Shown piece after piece: positions 51,367 to 60,334 of a DNA stretch of 64,000 nt. A program made the translations under genes and the position numbers. Every line of letters begins with the position of its first letter. Position 1 is the first letter of the stretch. The stretch comes from Pseudomonas serbica (GTDB lineage: Bacteria; Pseudomonadota; Gammaproteobacteria; Pseudomonadales; Pseudomonadaceae), in contig NZ_JAQIYM010000009.1 of NCBI RefSeq assembly GCF_028823535.1, positions 286,677 to 350,676 of the forward strand, given 5' to 3'. The notes under the pieces are model-generated. The model saw only the letters and a list, made by a program, of their open reading frames with translations. It did no database searches and was not told the origin of the DNA.

Positions 51367-52539
51367 ATGCTGAAACTCGCAGGCCTAACCCTCGCGGCCC
51401 TCACCCTGAGTACCGCTGCCTACGCCGATGTCGCCCTGAAACTGGGCAGTACCGAACGCGTTACCCGCCTCTTCGCCTACCCCAACAACTGCAACGTGAT
51501 CTGCTTTCGCAACTGGACACTGGAGCAGACCGTCGAGCATTACCTGAGCCAAAGCGTGCAGCGCGATGGCTATGGCGAGGCGAAGGTGCTGGTGAAAACC
51601 GATAACGGTCAACTGCATGCCGAAATCACGGGCGTTCCCAATGGCTATGAAAAGCCCTTGGCAGCACTGCTCGACGCCGGCGACCTGGCGTACAACGGCG
51701 CCAGCAAACTGAACGCCGACGGCAAGTGGGGCTATAGCTGGCATTTTTTCCTGCCATTGGGCATGGCGCTGGAGAACCGCAGAAGCGTCGAACTGCTGCA
51801 CTTCCCGCCTGACTATTCGCTGACCCAAGCCCAGGACTACCTGAAATCGGCCACCTCGGATCGCTGGGCCACGCTGCTGACCGTCAATGGCATCCCGGCC
51901 GAGCAGACGCCGGGCTACCAGACGATCATCGATATCGCCCCGATTGCCGCGCCGTCGAACGCCGGCAAGGACCTGGCGGGCGTCTACGACTACTTCACGG
52001 ACTACCAGACCGCCATGGTCAAACAGGTCACCCGGCACGCCAGCGGCATGGCCTTGCCCATGGTTGCCTTCGGGGTACCGGTGCGTAACTGGGTCAAGCA
52101 GCAATACGGGCCCACCATCAACGTCTTGAGCCTGGTGACGATCAGCCCGGTCGATGGGGTAAAGGTGCCGGTGTTGGGCGCCAACCATCCGAGCTACATC
52201 TGGCACGTCGCCGATCCGGCCAGCTACATAGGTAAAGATGCCCAGGCCCAGGCCGATACCGCGGGCCTGAAAACCATGGCCCAGGATTTGAGTGTCGCGT
52301 GCTGGCAGGCCGCCATGGGCCGTGAACCGGACAGCAATCCTGACGTCGAGCTGAAAAGCTGCACCCAGACCTGGCAAGTGGCCCAGGCCGATAAAACCTG
52401 TGAGCTGTTCTACTCCTCGATCCGCAAGCTGACGTCCGCACAAGCCGTGGGCAAATGTGCAAGCGCATCGATCAAGCCCCAGCTCAAACTGCTCAAGGCG
52501 CCAGCGCCAGCCCCGGCGATACCCGCGCCGCCGCTGTAA
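51367..52539 (+). CDS. secreted protein of unknown function with Pro/Ala-rich tail
   Basis: A 390-residue protein with a Sec signal peptide (MLKLAGLTLAALTLSTAAYA, cleavage near residue 20). The mature part has Cys pairs near NNCNVICF (43) and others near 300-360, so periplasmic disulphides are likely. It ends in a Pro/Ala-rich tail (LKAPAPAPAIPAPPL). The ATG at 51367 follows AAAGGATCTGAGC; the longer frame from 51133 runs over the HepT remnant. I recognise no family. A strong hairpin follows the stop. Confidence 0.7.
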   Translation: MLKLAGLTLAALTLSTAAYADVALKLGSTERVTRLFAYPNNCNVICFRNWTLEQTVEHYLSQSVQRDGYGEAKVLVKTDNGQLHAEITGVPNGYEKPLAALLDAGDLAYNGASKLNADGKWGYSWHFFLPLGMALENRRSVELLHFPPDYSLTQAQDYLKSATSDRWATLLTVNGIPAEQTPGYQTIIDIAPIAAPSNAGKDLAGVYDYFTDYQTAMVKQVTRHASGMALPMVAFGVPVRNWVKQQYGPTINVLSLVTISPVDGVKVPVLGANHPSYIWHVADPASYIGKDAQAQADTAGLKTMAQDLSVACWQAAMGREPDSNPDVELKSCTQTWQVAQADKTCELFYSSIRKLTSAQAVGKCASASIKPQLKLLKAPAPAPAIPAPPL

Positions 52540-52556
52540 ACCGATGAACGGCGGTC

Positions 52557-52590
52557 GCCGACGCCGGTGTTTTGCAACACCGGCGTCGGC
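52557..52590. terminator. 15-bp hairpin between the secreted protein gene and the carbonic anhydrase gene
   Basis: GCCGACGCCGGTGTT and its exact complement flank a TTGC loop. A partial T-run (CTTTATTTT) follows on the plus strand at 52597, so it probably ends the plus transcript and perhaps the convergent one. Confidence 0.75.
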
Positions 52591-52598
52591 GCAGGGCT

Positions 52599-53243
52599 TT
52601 ATTTTGTCTCGACCGGACGCAACCGGTACTGCGGCGGCAATTGCTCGAAACCGCTGATGGTGGTGTTCAGGCTCTTCCAGCGACCGTCCTTGATGCCATA
52701 GATGCAGCCGTGGATCGACAGGCTCTGCCCGCGATGCCAGGCATTTTGCACAATGCTGGTATGGGCGACGTTGGCCACCTGCTGGATCACGTTGAGCTCA
52801 CAGAGGCGGTCGACCTGCTCCTCTTCGGTAGCCAGCTTGGCCAGCTCTTCACGTTTCTCGTAATAGAGATCGCGAATCGAACGCAGCCAACCGTCGATCA
52901 GGCCGAACTGGCGATCCTGCATCGAGGCGCGCACACCGCCACAACCATAGTGACCGGTCACGAGGATGTGCTTGACCTTGAGCACGTCCACCGCGTACTG
53001 GATCACCGACAGGCAGTTGAGGTCTGTGTGCAGCACCACGTTGGCCACGTTACGGTGCACGAACAGGTCGCCCGGCAGCATGCCGACGATCTCGTTGGCC
53101 GGCACCCGCGCATCGGAACAGCCGATCCACAGGTACTCCGGGGTTTGTTGACGAGCCAGCTTGGCGAAGAAGTCAGGATCTTCTTTGGTGATCGCGTCGG
53201 CCCAGCGCTCGTTGTTATCAATCAGATCTTGTAATTCGTTCAT
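52599..53243 (-). CDS. can: beta-class carbonic anhydrase
   Basis: Interconverts CO2 and bicarbonate for carboxylations and pH balance. The 214-residue protein has CSDARVPANEI near residue 42 (zinc Cys plus the Asp-Arg dyad) and HYGCGGVRA near 98 (zinc His and Cys). Its length matches E. coli Can. It corresponds to PA4676. A 170-bp gap separates it from the divergent acidic-protein gene. Confidence 0.95.
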   Translation of the reverse strand: MNELQDLIDNNERWADAITKEDPDFFAKLARQQTPEYLWIGCSDARVPANEIVGMLPGDLFVHRNVANVVLHTDLNCLSVIQYAVDVLKVKHILVTGHYGCGGVRASMQDRQFGLIDGWLRSIRDLYYEKREELAKLATEEEQVDRLCELNVIQQVANVAHTSIVQNAWHRGQSLSIHGCIYGIKDGRWKSLNTTISGFEQLPPQYRLRPVETK

Positions 53244-53411
53244 GCAATGAAGCCTCGGTAATGGTGCGCTGCTTTGACAGACAACCGCCCGTCGAGGTCA
53301 CGCGCGTTATGCAGTTGCCACGCTGATACCGCCTTTGGCGCTCCATGCCGGTTGAATTCTCTGCAACCCAGTGGGTCCACCCTAGTAAGGCTAACAGTAT
53401 GAGGAATTGCC

Positions 53412-53816
53412 ATGACTGATTCACGACGTCCGTACGATGCGGTGCAACCGGAACCCATCGATGATAACGAAGACCGCATGGGCTCGGTACATGAACTGGA
53501 TTTTGATGCGGACGAACCCAGCGCAAAAATCGGCGATGAATTGCCGCAAAGGGAACGCGAGAAGCTGATGCCTGACGAGCGCGTGCGTGAGGCCGGCATG
53601 ACGGGCGCATCGACCGATGACCATGAGCCCACCGACGACGACATGAGCCCGGAAACGCTGATTCGTGAAGACGGTGCCCGGGATGCCCAGGAAGCTGGTG
53701 ACGGTGATCAGGCCGATTGGGACTTGAGCATTGTCGATGAAGACGACATTGGCGGTGGCAATGGACTGGATGAAGCGGAGATGGCGCAGCGTGATCCGCT
53801 GGATAAAAAGCGTTGA
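53412..53816 (+). CDS. acidic disordered Pseudomonas protein (annotated elsewhere as serine kinase/phosphatase)
   Basis: A 134-residue, strongly acidic protein rich in Asp, Glu and Gly and short of hydrophobic residues, so largely disordered. Related proteins carry the label serine kinase/phosphatase, but I see no P-loop, HRD/DFG or phosphatase motif, so that name is not supported by sequence. AGGAATTGCC precedes the ATG. Position next to can matches PA4677. The segment PTDDDMSPETLIREDGA near 75 could be a short binding motif. Confidence 0.75.
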   Translation: MTDSRRPYDAVQPEPIDDNEDRMGSVHELDFDADEPSAKIGDELPQREREKLMPDERVREAGMTGASTDDHEPTDDDMSPETLIREDGARDAQEAGDGDQADWDLSIVDEDDIGGGNGLDEAEMAQRDPLDKKR

Positions 53817-53845
53817 TCTCCAGCGCCTGGAATCCTGGAATATTG

Positions 53846-53875
53846 CCTTCGCGAGCAGGCTCGCTCCCACAATGG
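53846..53875. repeat. single REP unit
   Basis: CCTTCGCGAGCAGGCTCGCT followed by CCCACAATGG lies between the convergent acidic-protein and rimI genes. Only one arm is present. Confidence 0.8.
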
Positions 53876-53898
53876 AGGAGTAAGCCAGCTCGCGATGT

Positions 53899-54351
53899 TC
53901 AATCGACCAGGGTGCAGGCCATGACGACCGCGTCTTCGCGCCCGCCCACTGCCGGGTAGTAATCCCGTCGCCGGCCGATCTCATTGAAGCCATAACGCTC
54001 ATACAACTTGAACGCCGCGGTATTACTGTCGCGCACTTCCAGGAAGCATTCCCGGGCGTCGGCCTTATAGGCAATCGACATCAAATGCTCAAGCAACGTC
54101 AAACCCAGGCCTCGGCCCTGGTTTTCCGGCTTGACGGTGATGTTGAGCAGATGCGCCTCGTCAAGAATGATCTGCACCACCCCATGGCCCACCTGCTGCT
54201 GACCTTCGAACATCAGCCAGATCTGGTACTTGCCCAGGCCATCGAGAAAGATCCCGCGGGTCCAAGGGTGGCTGTAGGCCGCGTATTCGATCTTCAGAAC
54301 AGTTTCCAGGTCCGCCTCGGTCATCGGGCGGAACGATACAGCGTCACTCAT
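53899..54351 (-). CDS. rimI: ribosomal protein S18-alanine N-acetyltransferase
   Basis: GNAT acetyltransferase that acetylates the N-terminal Ala of ribosomal protein S18. The 150-residue protein has the acetyl-CoA loop PENQGRGLGLTLL near residues 76-88 and the NTAAFKLYERYGF segment near 112. The ATG at 54351 overlaps the end of the upstream gene by 8 bp, so translation is coupled. In enterobacteria the gene before rimI is holD, which bears on the identity of the upstream gene. Confidence 0.93.
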   Translation of the reverse strand: MSDAVSFRPMTEADLETVLKIEYAAYSHPWTRGIFLDGLGKYQIWLMFEGQQQVGHGVVQIILDEAHLLNITVKPENQGRGLGLTLLEHLMSIAYKADARECFLEVRDSNTAAFKLYERYGFNEIGRRRDYYPAVGGREDAVVMACTLVD

Positions 54352-55132
54352 TCGATTCATTCCAGCGCGCCATCAGCCGACGCATGGCTTGCCACACGGC
54401 GGCCTTGCGCTGTGGCTCTTCCATTAACAATTCCAGGCCCGGTATTGCCCAGGCCGAGCCCAGACCTTCGATCTGCAGTTCGCGGTTGAACGCATCGGCG
54501 TCAGCCTCACCGGCAAATCGCACGGCGGGCAGGCCGATCAGCCAGAGGCAGGCGCATGGCGCCTCTTCCATACGTACCGAAAGGAAACCTTGCACGAAAT
54601 CACGGGCCGCATCCGGTCCCTGGTCCATGGTCCCGCGCACCAGCAGCGGCCAGCGTACCGGCTCACCGACGATCTGTGGGCTGTCCGGCAGACCGGCGGC
54701 ACGCAGCATGTCCTTGAGCAGCAGATAAGCGGGGTCGCGGGCCTGGAACGATTCACCTGTGGGTAACTCCACCAGCAGCAGGCAGCGGCCGGCGCGCAGC
54801 AGTTGCAGGGCAAAGCGCGGTGGCGGCACCGGCGCGACCCTGGCGACGACCGGCACCTCCTCGGCCGCCGGTGTAGCGCCGTTGCGCGTGCTCGCCAGCG
54901 ATGGCCGCGGCACCTCGATTTTCACCCGTTCGGCTGGCTTCACCGCAGGCGTAGCGGGCGTGGTGGGCGCTTCGACCACCGGCACCGGTGCCACGGACGC
55001 AACGACCAGCGCCTCGGGCGGCTCCAGCAGCTCGGGCCGCGAAGGAGCGGCAAAGGGCAATTCGGTGCGCGGCAGCCAATTGACCACCTGCATGGCGTTC
55101 AAATAAGCGCGACGACGGGACTCGATAAGCAA
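54344..55132 (-). CDS. candidate DNA polymerase III psi subunit (HolD-like) with a linker
   Basis: A 262-residue protein not recognised by a strong domain. Its N-terminus RRRAYLNAMQVVNWLPR (residues 6-22) resembles the HolD start, whose L-G-I-T-x-W-x-x-R stretch binds HolC, and its end KAAVWQAMRRLMARW resembles the HolD C-terminus. Between residues about 35 and 105 is a Pro/Ala/Val-rich linker. Enterobacterial HolD is only about 137 residues. Gene order holD-rimI is conserved in enterics, and here the two genes overlap. The role in the clamp loader is therefore inferred from context and end motifs only. Confidence 0.5.
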   Translation of the reverse strand: MLIESRRRAYLNAMQVVNWLPRTELPFAAPSRPELLEPPEALVVASVAPVPVVEAPTTPATPAVKPAERVKIEVPRPSLASTRNGATPAAEEVPVVARVAPVPPPRFALQLLRAGRCLLLVELPTGESFQARDPAYLLLKDMLRAAGLPDSPQIVGEPVRWPLLVRGTMDQGPDAARDFVQGFLSVRMEEAPCACLWLIGLPAVRFAGEADADAFNRELQIEGLGSAWAIPGLELLMEEPQRKAAVWQAMRRLMARWNESNE

Positions 55133-55285
55133 AGGTCGGCCACTTGTGGATAACTAAAGTGCGCCGATTCTACCGCCCTTCGCTGAAGATCGCCCGCTTT
55201 GATCAATTGACTTCACCGATAGTCTTTCCACCTATGAAAAAAGGTAACAGCCCGTCCCGCAAGTGATTCGATACGCCCTCGATGC

Positions 55286-55291
55286 AGTACA
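55286..55291 (+). promoter_or_regulatory. -10 box upstream of mksF
   Basis: TACAAT at 55286 would place transcription start near 55297, after the GTG at 55263 but before the ATG at 55329. It therefore favours the ATG as the mksF start. The -35 region is poor. Confidence 0.45.
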
Positions 55292-55328
55292 ATCGCCGCT
55301 TTTAATCGCCAACCAGCTGGCCATTCCG

Positions 55329-56606
55329 ATGATCGAACCCAAGCGCGTCTTGCGCGCCCTCGCTGAACACTGGGCACTTCTGGAGCCTCTGTGTGAGCAT
55401 TTCGACCAAGGCACACTGAGCCTCAACGAATTGCGCACGCAACTGGCCGCCCAGCAACTCGACAGTACGCCGCAGGACATCACCAGCCTGCTGGATGTGT
55501 GGATTCGCCTCGATATCCTGGTTCCTGTGGCGAAAAGCCCGAACCGATTCGAGCTCAACGCGCAAATTCACGACTTCCTCGCCTACCTGCGCCGTGAACA
55601 CCGTTTGGGCCTGTGCCTGGAAATCGAAGCCTACCTGCGCCATCTCGAGCGCCTGGCAGGCTATATCCAGGACGCCTTCGACATCCGCGACGGCAACGAC
55701 CTGGCCCGCCAGCTACGCCTGCTCGACATGCGGGTTCGCGATGTACTGAAAAAACTCGATAACGACGAACAGGCACTGGTGGCCGTCGCCGAAAGGGCGA
55801 AAACCAGCGACCGACAGATTCCCTTGCGCCAGCGTTACGCCGAGGTGCTGGCGACCTGGGACGAATACGTCGAGCCGATGATCGATCTGGTGAACGCCGA
55901 CGGCGCCTTCGAGCAAGGCGTGCGCAAGGTCGAAACGGTACTGTTGAAGATGCTCTCCGAGCAGCAACGCCTCGGCCATCTGGTCGACGACGACATGCTG
56001 CTGCGCACCCACGCGCGCATCCTCGAAATGCAGACCAGCGCGCAGTTGACCCTGCGTCACGCGCGCGAACTGCTGTTGCCGCTGCGCGAAGAAGCCCGTC
56101 GCCACAACGCCGTCACCCGTGGCGCGGCACTGGCGTTGGCGGCCATCCGTCGCAAAGGCATCGATGCCGTACCCCAGGCGGCGATGCCTTTGTTCACGCG
56201 GCCGCAGAGCACCTTCCTCGGCAGCGCCAGTCAGGTCGAGGCCTACGTCTATGCCCTGGCCCGCTTCGAACCGAAACCGGCGCGCTTCCCCAAGGCCCAC
56301 AAGACTCAGAAGGGCGAAGCGCCGCGCGCGCCCCGCACGGTTCGCGAAATGCTCGAACGCTGCGAAGACGCCCTGCCAATGCCGGACCTGATGACCTGGC
56401 TGCTGGAGCAGGAGCCGGACGGTGCCACCGACGAATTGCTGTACTGGTTCTCGCGCCTGTCCCGGGAAAAACGCTTCAAGCGCGAGCGCCTGGAACGACG
56501 CGATTACCACACACATGAGCATCAGGTCAGCCTGCGCTCCTTCGCCCTGCTCTCGATCGGTGATGACGCCGTCGAGAATTCTGCGAGCACCCCTTATGCA
56601 TCTTGA
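55329..56606 (+). CDS. mksF: condensin subunit MksF (kleisin-like)
   Basis: Kleisin-type subunit of the MksBEF condensin, which bridges the two MksB heads in chromosome organisation. The 425-residue protein from MIEPKRVLRALAEHWALLEP has a winged-helix-like N-terminus and long helical segments (AYLRHLERLAGYIQDAFDIRD near 105-125) as in MukF/JetA relatives. The ATG at 55329 was preferred to a GTG at 55263, which has no ribosome-binding site and would lie upstream of the -10 box. It overlaps mksE by 11 bp. Confidence 0.85.
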   Translation: MIEPKRVLRALAEHWALLEPLCEHFDQGTLSLNELRTQLAAQQLDSTPQDITSLLDVWIRLDILVPVAKSPNRFELNAQIHDFLAYLRREHRLGLCLEIEAYLRHLERLAGYIQDAFDIRDGNDLARQLRLLDMRVRDVLKKLDNDEQALVAVAERAKTSDRQIPLRQRYAEVLATWDEYVEPMIDLVNADGAFEQGVRKVETVLLKMLSEQQRLGHLVDDDMLLRTHARILEMQTSAQLTLRHARELLLPLREEARRHNAVTRGAALALAAIRRKGIDAVPQAAMPLFTRPQSTFLGSASQVEAYVYALARFEPKPARFPKAHKTQKGEAPRAPRTVREMLERCEDALPMPDLMTWLLEQEPDGATDELLYWFSRLSREKRFKRERLERRDYHTHEHQVSLRSFALLSIGDDAVENSASTPYAS

Positions 56607-57297
56607 TCTTTCCGAACTGTCCCAGCTGGCACCGATCTTTCGCGAGCTGTTCAAGGGCTACCACGTCAGCCGCCGCGATCCGGAGCTGTACGCACAGTTG
56701 TCGAACTTCCAGGACCAGTACCGCACGCTGTTCAAGGCCCTGGGCTTTGAACTGGTTTGCGACACCCGTGGTTTCTACTACTTCGTGCCGGACGGGGCCG
56801 CCGCGGCGGTGAACAAGACCGCCCAGCGCCTGGCGCTGTTCACCTTCATCCTCGTCGAGCACCTGGCTGACCAGGGCCGCGATCCGATCGCCGTGCTCGA
56901 CGGTGGCAGCCTCGGACGCGATGAACTGCCATCGCTGCTGGAAAAGTACCGCGACCTGTTCATCCAGGCCGAAGTGCAGACCCAGGACGAGCTGGAAGAA
57001 AAGATCATGCGGCGCATGACCCAGCTCGGCTTCGCCGGCGAAGAAAACGGCGTATACCGCTTCCTGCCGCCGATGCACCGCTTCCTCGATGTGTGCCTGT
57101 CGGTGCAGCAGGACCGTGACCTGGCGGCCAGCCTGCACAGCGTACTGCCGCTGCCGGTCCCGGTGCTGATCGACGAAGACAGCGACGAAAAACTGCTGCA
57201 GACCGACGACCCGCTTGACCTCGCCGAATTTGTAGACGAAAGCGAAGAAGACGCCCTGGCCCGCGCCATTGCCGAAGAACAGGAGCTCGACGCATGA
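56596..57297 (+). CDS. mksE: condensin subunit MksE
   Basis: Small accessory subunit that binds MksF and supports the MksB ring. The 233-residue protein has winged-helix features (LPSLLEKYRDLF near 110 and DELEEKIMRRMTQLGFAGEENGVYRF near 128-153) and a very acidic C-terminal tail (LAEFVDESEEDALA). The ATG at 56596 lies inside the mksF end and the stop overlaps mksB (ATGA), so the three genes are translationally coupled. Confidence 0.85.
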   Translation: MHLDLSELSQLAPIFRELFKGYHVSRRDPELYAQLSNFQDQYRTLFKALGFELVCDTRGFYYFVPDGAAAAVNKTAQRLALFTFILVEHLADQGRDPIAVLDGGSLGRDELPSLLEKYRDLFIQAEVQTQDELEEKIMRRMTQLGFAGEENGVYRFLPPMHRFLDVCLSVQQDRDLAASLHSVLPLPVPVLIDEDSDEKLLQTDDPLDLAEFVDESEEDALARAIAEEQELDA

Positions 57298-60134
57298 GCA
57301 AGGAACGCTACGGCATCCGCCGCTTTGCCCTTTTGAACACCGCCGGCTACAGCCTCGGCCTGTTTCCGCTGGAAGAGCCACTGTCAGTCTACGGCGCGAA
57401 CAACCTCGGTAAATCCGCTTCGATCAACGCGTTGCAGTTCCCGATCCTGGCGCGCATGTCGGATATGAGCTTCGGCAAGTACAGCCTGGAGCAGTCCCGG
57501 CGCTTTTACTTCGCCTCCGACACCAGCTACATCCTGGTCGAAGTGAACCTGCCCCACGGTCCTCACGTGATCGGCGTGGTCGGACGCGGCCCGGGTGGCG
57601 GCTTCGGTCACCAGTTTTTCGCCTATGCCGGCCAACTGGACCTGGCGCACTACCAGAAAAACGACACCTGCCTGCGCCAGAAAGAACTGTTCAGCAACCT
57701 TGAGCGCGAAGGCCTGAAAGCCTACGAACTCAAGCCCGATGAACTGCGGCGCCTGCTGGTCGGTGGCCACACCTCGATCCCGCTGGACCTCACGCTGATC
57801 CCGCTGCGCTCCACCAGCGAACAGAGCCTGAAGACCTTCCGCGCCCTGTTCATCAACCTGCTGCACATGCGTGAAATCACCGCGGCCAAGCTCAAGCAAC
57901 TGTTCCTCGATGCCTTCGAGCACAGCTTGCGCTCCGGTAGCGTCGACTACATCGCCGCGTGCGAAGAAGCCTTCCGTGATGTACGACGCATGGAACAGGA
58001 CTACAACTCGCTGGTGGCCGCCGGCCCATTGGTCGAAGCCCTGGCCAACGGCGTGAAACAGCGCGACATCCTGCGCGGCAAGCTGCACCGGATCTCACCG
58101 TTGCTCGACTCCTTGCTGGGCACCTGGTCGGACTACGCCAGTGCGCGCAAGGAAGAGCTGACCATTCAGGCCGAGCACTACCGCAACGAGCAGGACGCCC
58201 TGCAGAACGATCAACGTGGCGGCACCCAGGAACTGATGCGTCTGGAGCGGGAAATCACCGGCATCCAACGCTGGCTCGGCGAGCTGTCGATGCTCAAGCA
58301 TCGCTTCGCGCTGATCGATGACGTCAAGGTGCTGGAGCAACAACTGCTGGCCGCCAAGGACGCCCACGACGAACTGGCCGGTGCGCTGGCACAGTCCCGA
58401 CAGTTCAGCGCCGAAGACCTCGAAGAGCGTCTGCGCGATCTGGAAAAACGCCTGAAGTCGGTCAAGCAGCAACTCGATCACGCCGACAACAACAGCTACG
58501 CCCGCCTGCGTGAAGAGTTCTCGCAACAGGACGTCGAACGCCTGATGCGCTTGTTCAACAGTGCGCTATTCAGCCTGCCATTGGGCGAACACGGCATCAC
58601 CCTCGACGAGAACGGCGACTGGGTGAAGTCCGTGGAGCTGATCCTCGACGGCTTCAAAGGCGAACGCTTCGAAGTGCCGGGCCTGTCCATCGACATCTCG
58701 CACATCGAACCACCGGCGTTGCAGGCCCTGGCTGACCGCGCCGCGCTGCGCGACCAGAAAGAGCGCCTGGACAAAGAACTCAAGCAACTGAAAACCCAGC
58801 AAGCCGTGGCCGCCGACCGCGCGGCGAGCAAGACCCAGACCGAAGCGCTGTACCAGCAAGTGCTGGATGCGCAGAAAGCCCTGGAAGATTTCCGTCGCGC
58901 GCAAACCCTGACCGCCGAGGAAGGCGACAAGCTCGAACAGCTGGCGCAGATGGAAGCCGCACAAGACGAATTGAAGCGCTCCAGCGATGCCTTCACCGAA
59001 CGTGTCCAGCAACTGTCGGCGAAGCTGCAATTGGTCGGCCGCCAGATCGGCGACATGGAAGCCAAGCAACGCACCCTCGACGACGCTCTGCGCCGCCGTC
59101 AGTTGTTGCCGGCGGATCTGCCATTCGGCACGCCGTTCATGGATCCGGTCGACGATTCGATGGATAACCTCCTGCCGCTGCTCAACGACTATCAGGACAG
59201 CTGGCAGGGCCTGCTGCGCGCCGATGGCCAAATCGAGGCGCTGTACGCCCAGGTGCGCCTCAAGGGCGTCGCCAAGTTCGACAGCGAAGACGATATGGAG
59301 CGTCGTCTGTCACTGCTGATCAATGCTTATGCGCACCGTACCGACGAAGCCCTGACCCTGGGCAAGGCCCGTCGTGCGGCGGTGACCGACATCGCCCGGA
59401 CCCTGCGCAACATCCGCAGCGACTACGACAGCCTCGAGCACCAGCTGGCGCTGTTCAACCGCGAGATCAACAAGCGCCAGGTGTCCAACCTGCAAAGCTT
59501 CCGTATCGTGCTGGCGCCGAACAAGGAAGCACTCAAGCACATCGATCAGATCATCCACAGCGCAGGCCAGTACGAAGAAGGCGAGACCCTGTCGGTCTTC
59601 GACCTCAGCCAGAGCGCCGAGCAGGACAACAAGAACGAAGAGGCCAAGGAATACCTGGCGCGGCTGGTGGCGGCAAACCACAACCAGCTCGGCCTCAAGG
59701 ACTTGTTCGAACTGGCGTTCGAGATCACCAAGGTCAACGGTCAACCGGTTATCCACACCGACATCGACGGCGCGGCCTCGAACGGCACCACCATGACCAT
59801 CAAGGCGCTGACCAACATGTATTTGTTGCTGCACTTGATGGACCGCGACCTGGCCGGACGTGTGCGCTTGCCGTACTACCTCGACGAGGCAGCGGATATC
59901 GACGAGAAGAACCAGGCGGCGCTGCTGGAGACCAGTCTGCAACTGGGCTTCGTGCCTATCCTGGCGAGTGTGAAGCCGCAGGTCTGCGCCAGTGTCGCCA
60001 TCGACCTGGAAGGTGGCAGCGGCCCGGCTGGCATCTATATCGACGAAGAGGACTGGAAGTACATCCGCCGTCACGAATCGGTGAAGACGCCTGTGAATGT
60101 TGAAGCGGATCATCCGGAGCTGGATGCGGTTTGA
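57294..60134 (+). CDS. mksB: SMC-like condensin ATPase MksB
   Basis: Chromosome-organising ATPase of the MukB/Wadjet-like SMC group. The 946-residue protein has the Walker A loop YGANNLGKSASINAL near residues 33-47, long coiled coils (about 285-400 and 480-620) around a hinge region, and a C-terminal head with SNGTTMTIKAL near 830 (signature region) and the Walker B segment YYLDEAADIDEKN near 861. It is shorter than MukB (about 1480), as usual for MksB. It follows mksE with a 4-bp overlap. No JetD/MksG nuclease gene follows; a terminator does. Confidence 0.9.
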   Translation: MSKERYGIRRFALLNTAGYSLGLFPLEEPLSVYGANNLGKSASINALQFPILARMSDMSFGKYSLEQSRRFYFASDTSYILVEVNLPHGPHVIGVVGRGPGGGFGHQFFAYAGQLDLAHYQKNDTCLRQKELFSNLEREGLKAYELKPDELRRLLVGGHTSIPLDLTLIPLRSTSEQSLKTFRALFINLLHMREITAAKLKQLFLDAFEHSLRSGSVDYIAACEEAFRDVRRMEQDYNSLVAAGPLVEALANGVKQRDILRGKLHRISPLLDSLLGTWSDYASARKEELTIQAEHYRNEQDALQNDQRGGTQELMRLEREITGIQRWLGELSMLKHRFALIDDVKVLEQQLLAAKDAHDELAGALAQSRQFSAEDLEERLRDLEKRLKSVKQQLDHADNNSYARLREEFSQQDVERLMRLFNSALFSLPLGEHGITLDENGDWVKSVELILDGFKGERFEVPGLSIDISHIEPPALQALADRAALRDQKERLDKELKQLKTQQAVAADRAASKTQTEALYQQVLDAQKALEDFRRAQTLTAEEGDKLEQLAQMEAAQDELKRSSDAFTERVQQLSAKLQLVGRQIGDMEAKQRTLDDALRRRQLLPADLPFGTPFMDPVDDSMDNLLPLLNDYQDSWQGLLRADGQIEALYAQVRLKGVAKFDSEDDMERRLSLLINAYAHRTDEALTLGKARRAAVTDIARTLRNIRSDYDSLEHQLALFNREINKRQVSNLQSFRIVLAPNKEALKHIDQIIHSAGQYEEGETLSVFDLSQSAEQDNKNEEAKEYLARLVAANHNQLGLKDLFELAFEITKVNGQPVIHTDIDGAASNGTTMTIKALTNMYLLLHLMDRDLAGRVRLPYYLDEAADIDEKNQAALLETSLQLGFVPILASVKPQVCASVAIDLEGGSGPAGIYIDEEDWKYIRRHESVKTPVNVEADHPELDAV

Positions 60135-60152
60135 GTTGACCCGCTAGATACG

Positions 60153-60190
60153 AAAAAGGCCGCGATCCAATGGATAGCGGCCTTTTTTGT
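60153..60190 (+). terminator. terminator after mksB
   Basis: AAAAAGGCCGC and GCGGCCTTTTTT form a stem around a 13-nt loop with a T tail, 18 bp after the mksB stop. It closes the mks operon after three genes. Confidence 0.92.
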
Positions 60191-60227
60191 GGGGCTTTCA
60201 GTGCTCTTAGGGCCCCGTCGTCGGAAC

Positions 60228-60306
60228 GCCGCGCGGAGCAAGCCCGCTCCCACAATGGATTTATGTACACCGGTCCATTGTGGGAGCGGGCTTGCTCGCG
60301 AAGGCG
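60228..60306. repeat. REP inverted pair
   Basis: GAGCAAGCCCGCTCCCACAA at 60235 and TTGTGGGAGCGGGCTTGCTC (60278-60297), with further complement to 60306, form an inverted pair between the convergent mks and pqi operons. Confidence 0.88.
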
Positions 60307-60334
60307 TCATCACAGACGCCTGATCAGCTCAGGG

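Noticed and set aside
53240..53644. Minus-strand frames over the acidic protein gene
   Set aside because: They are antisense to a well-started gene and would initiate within it without signals.
55329..60134. Mks operon as a complete Wadjet plasmid-defence system
   Set aside because: No JetD/MksG nuclease gene is present; a terminator directly follows mksB and the next genes are on the other strand.
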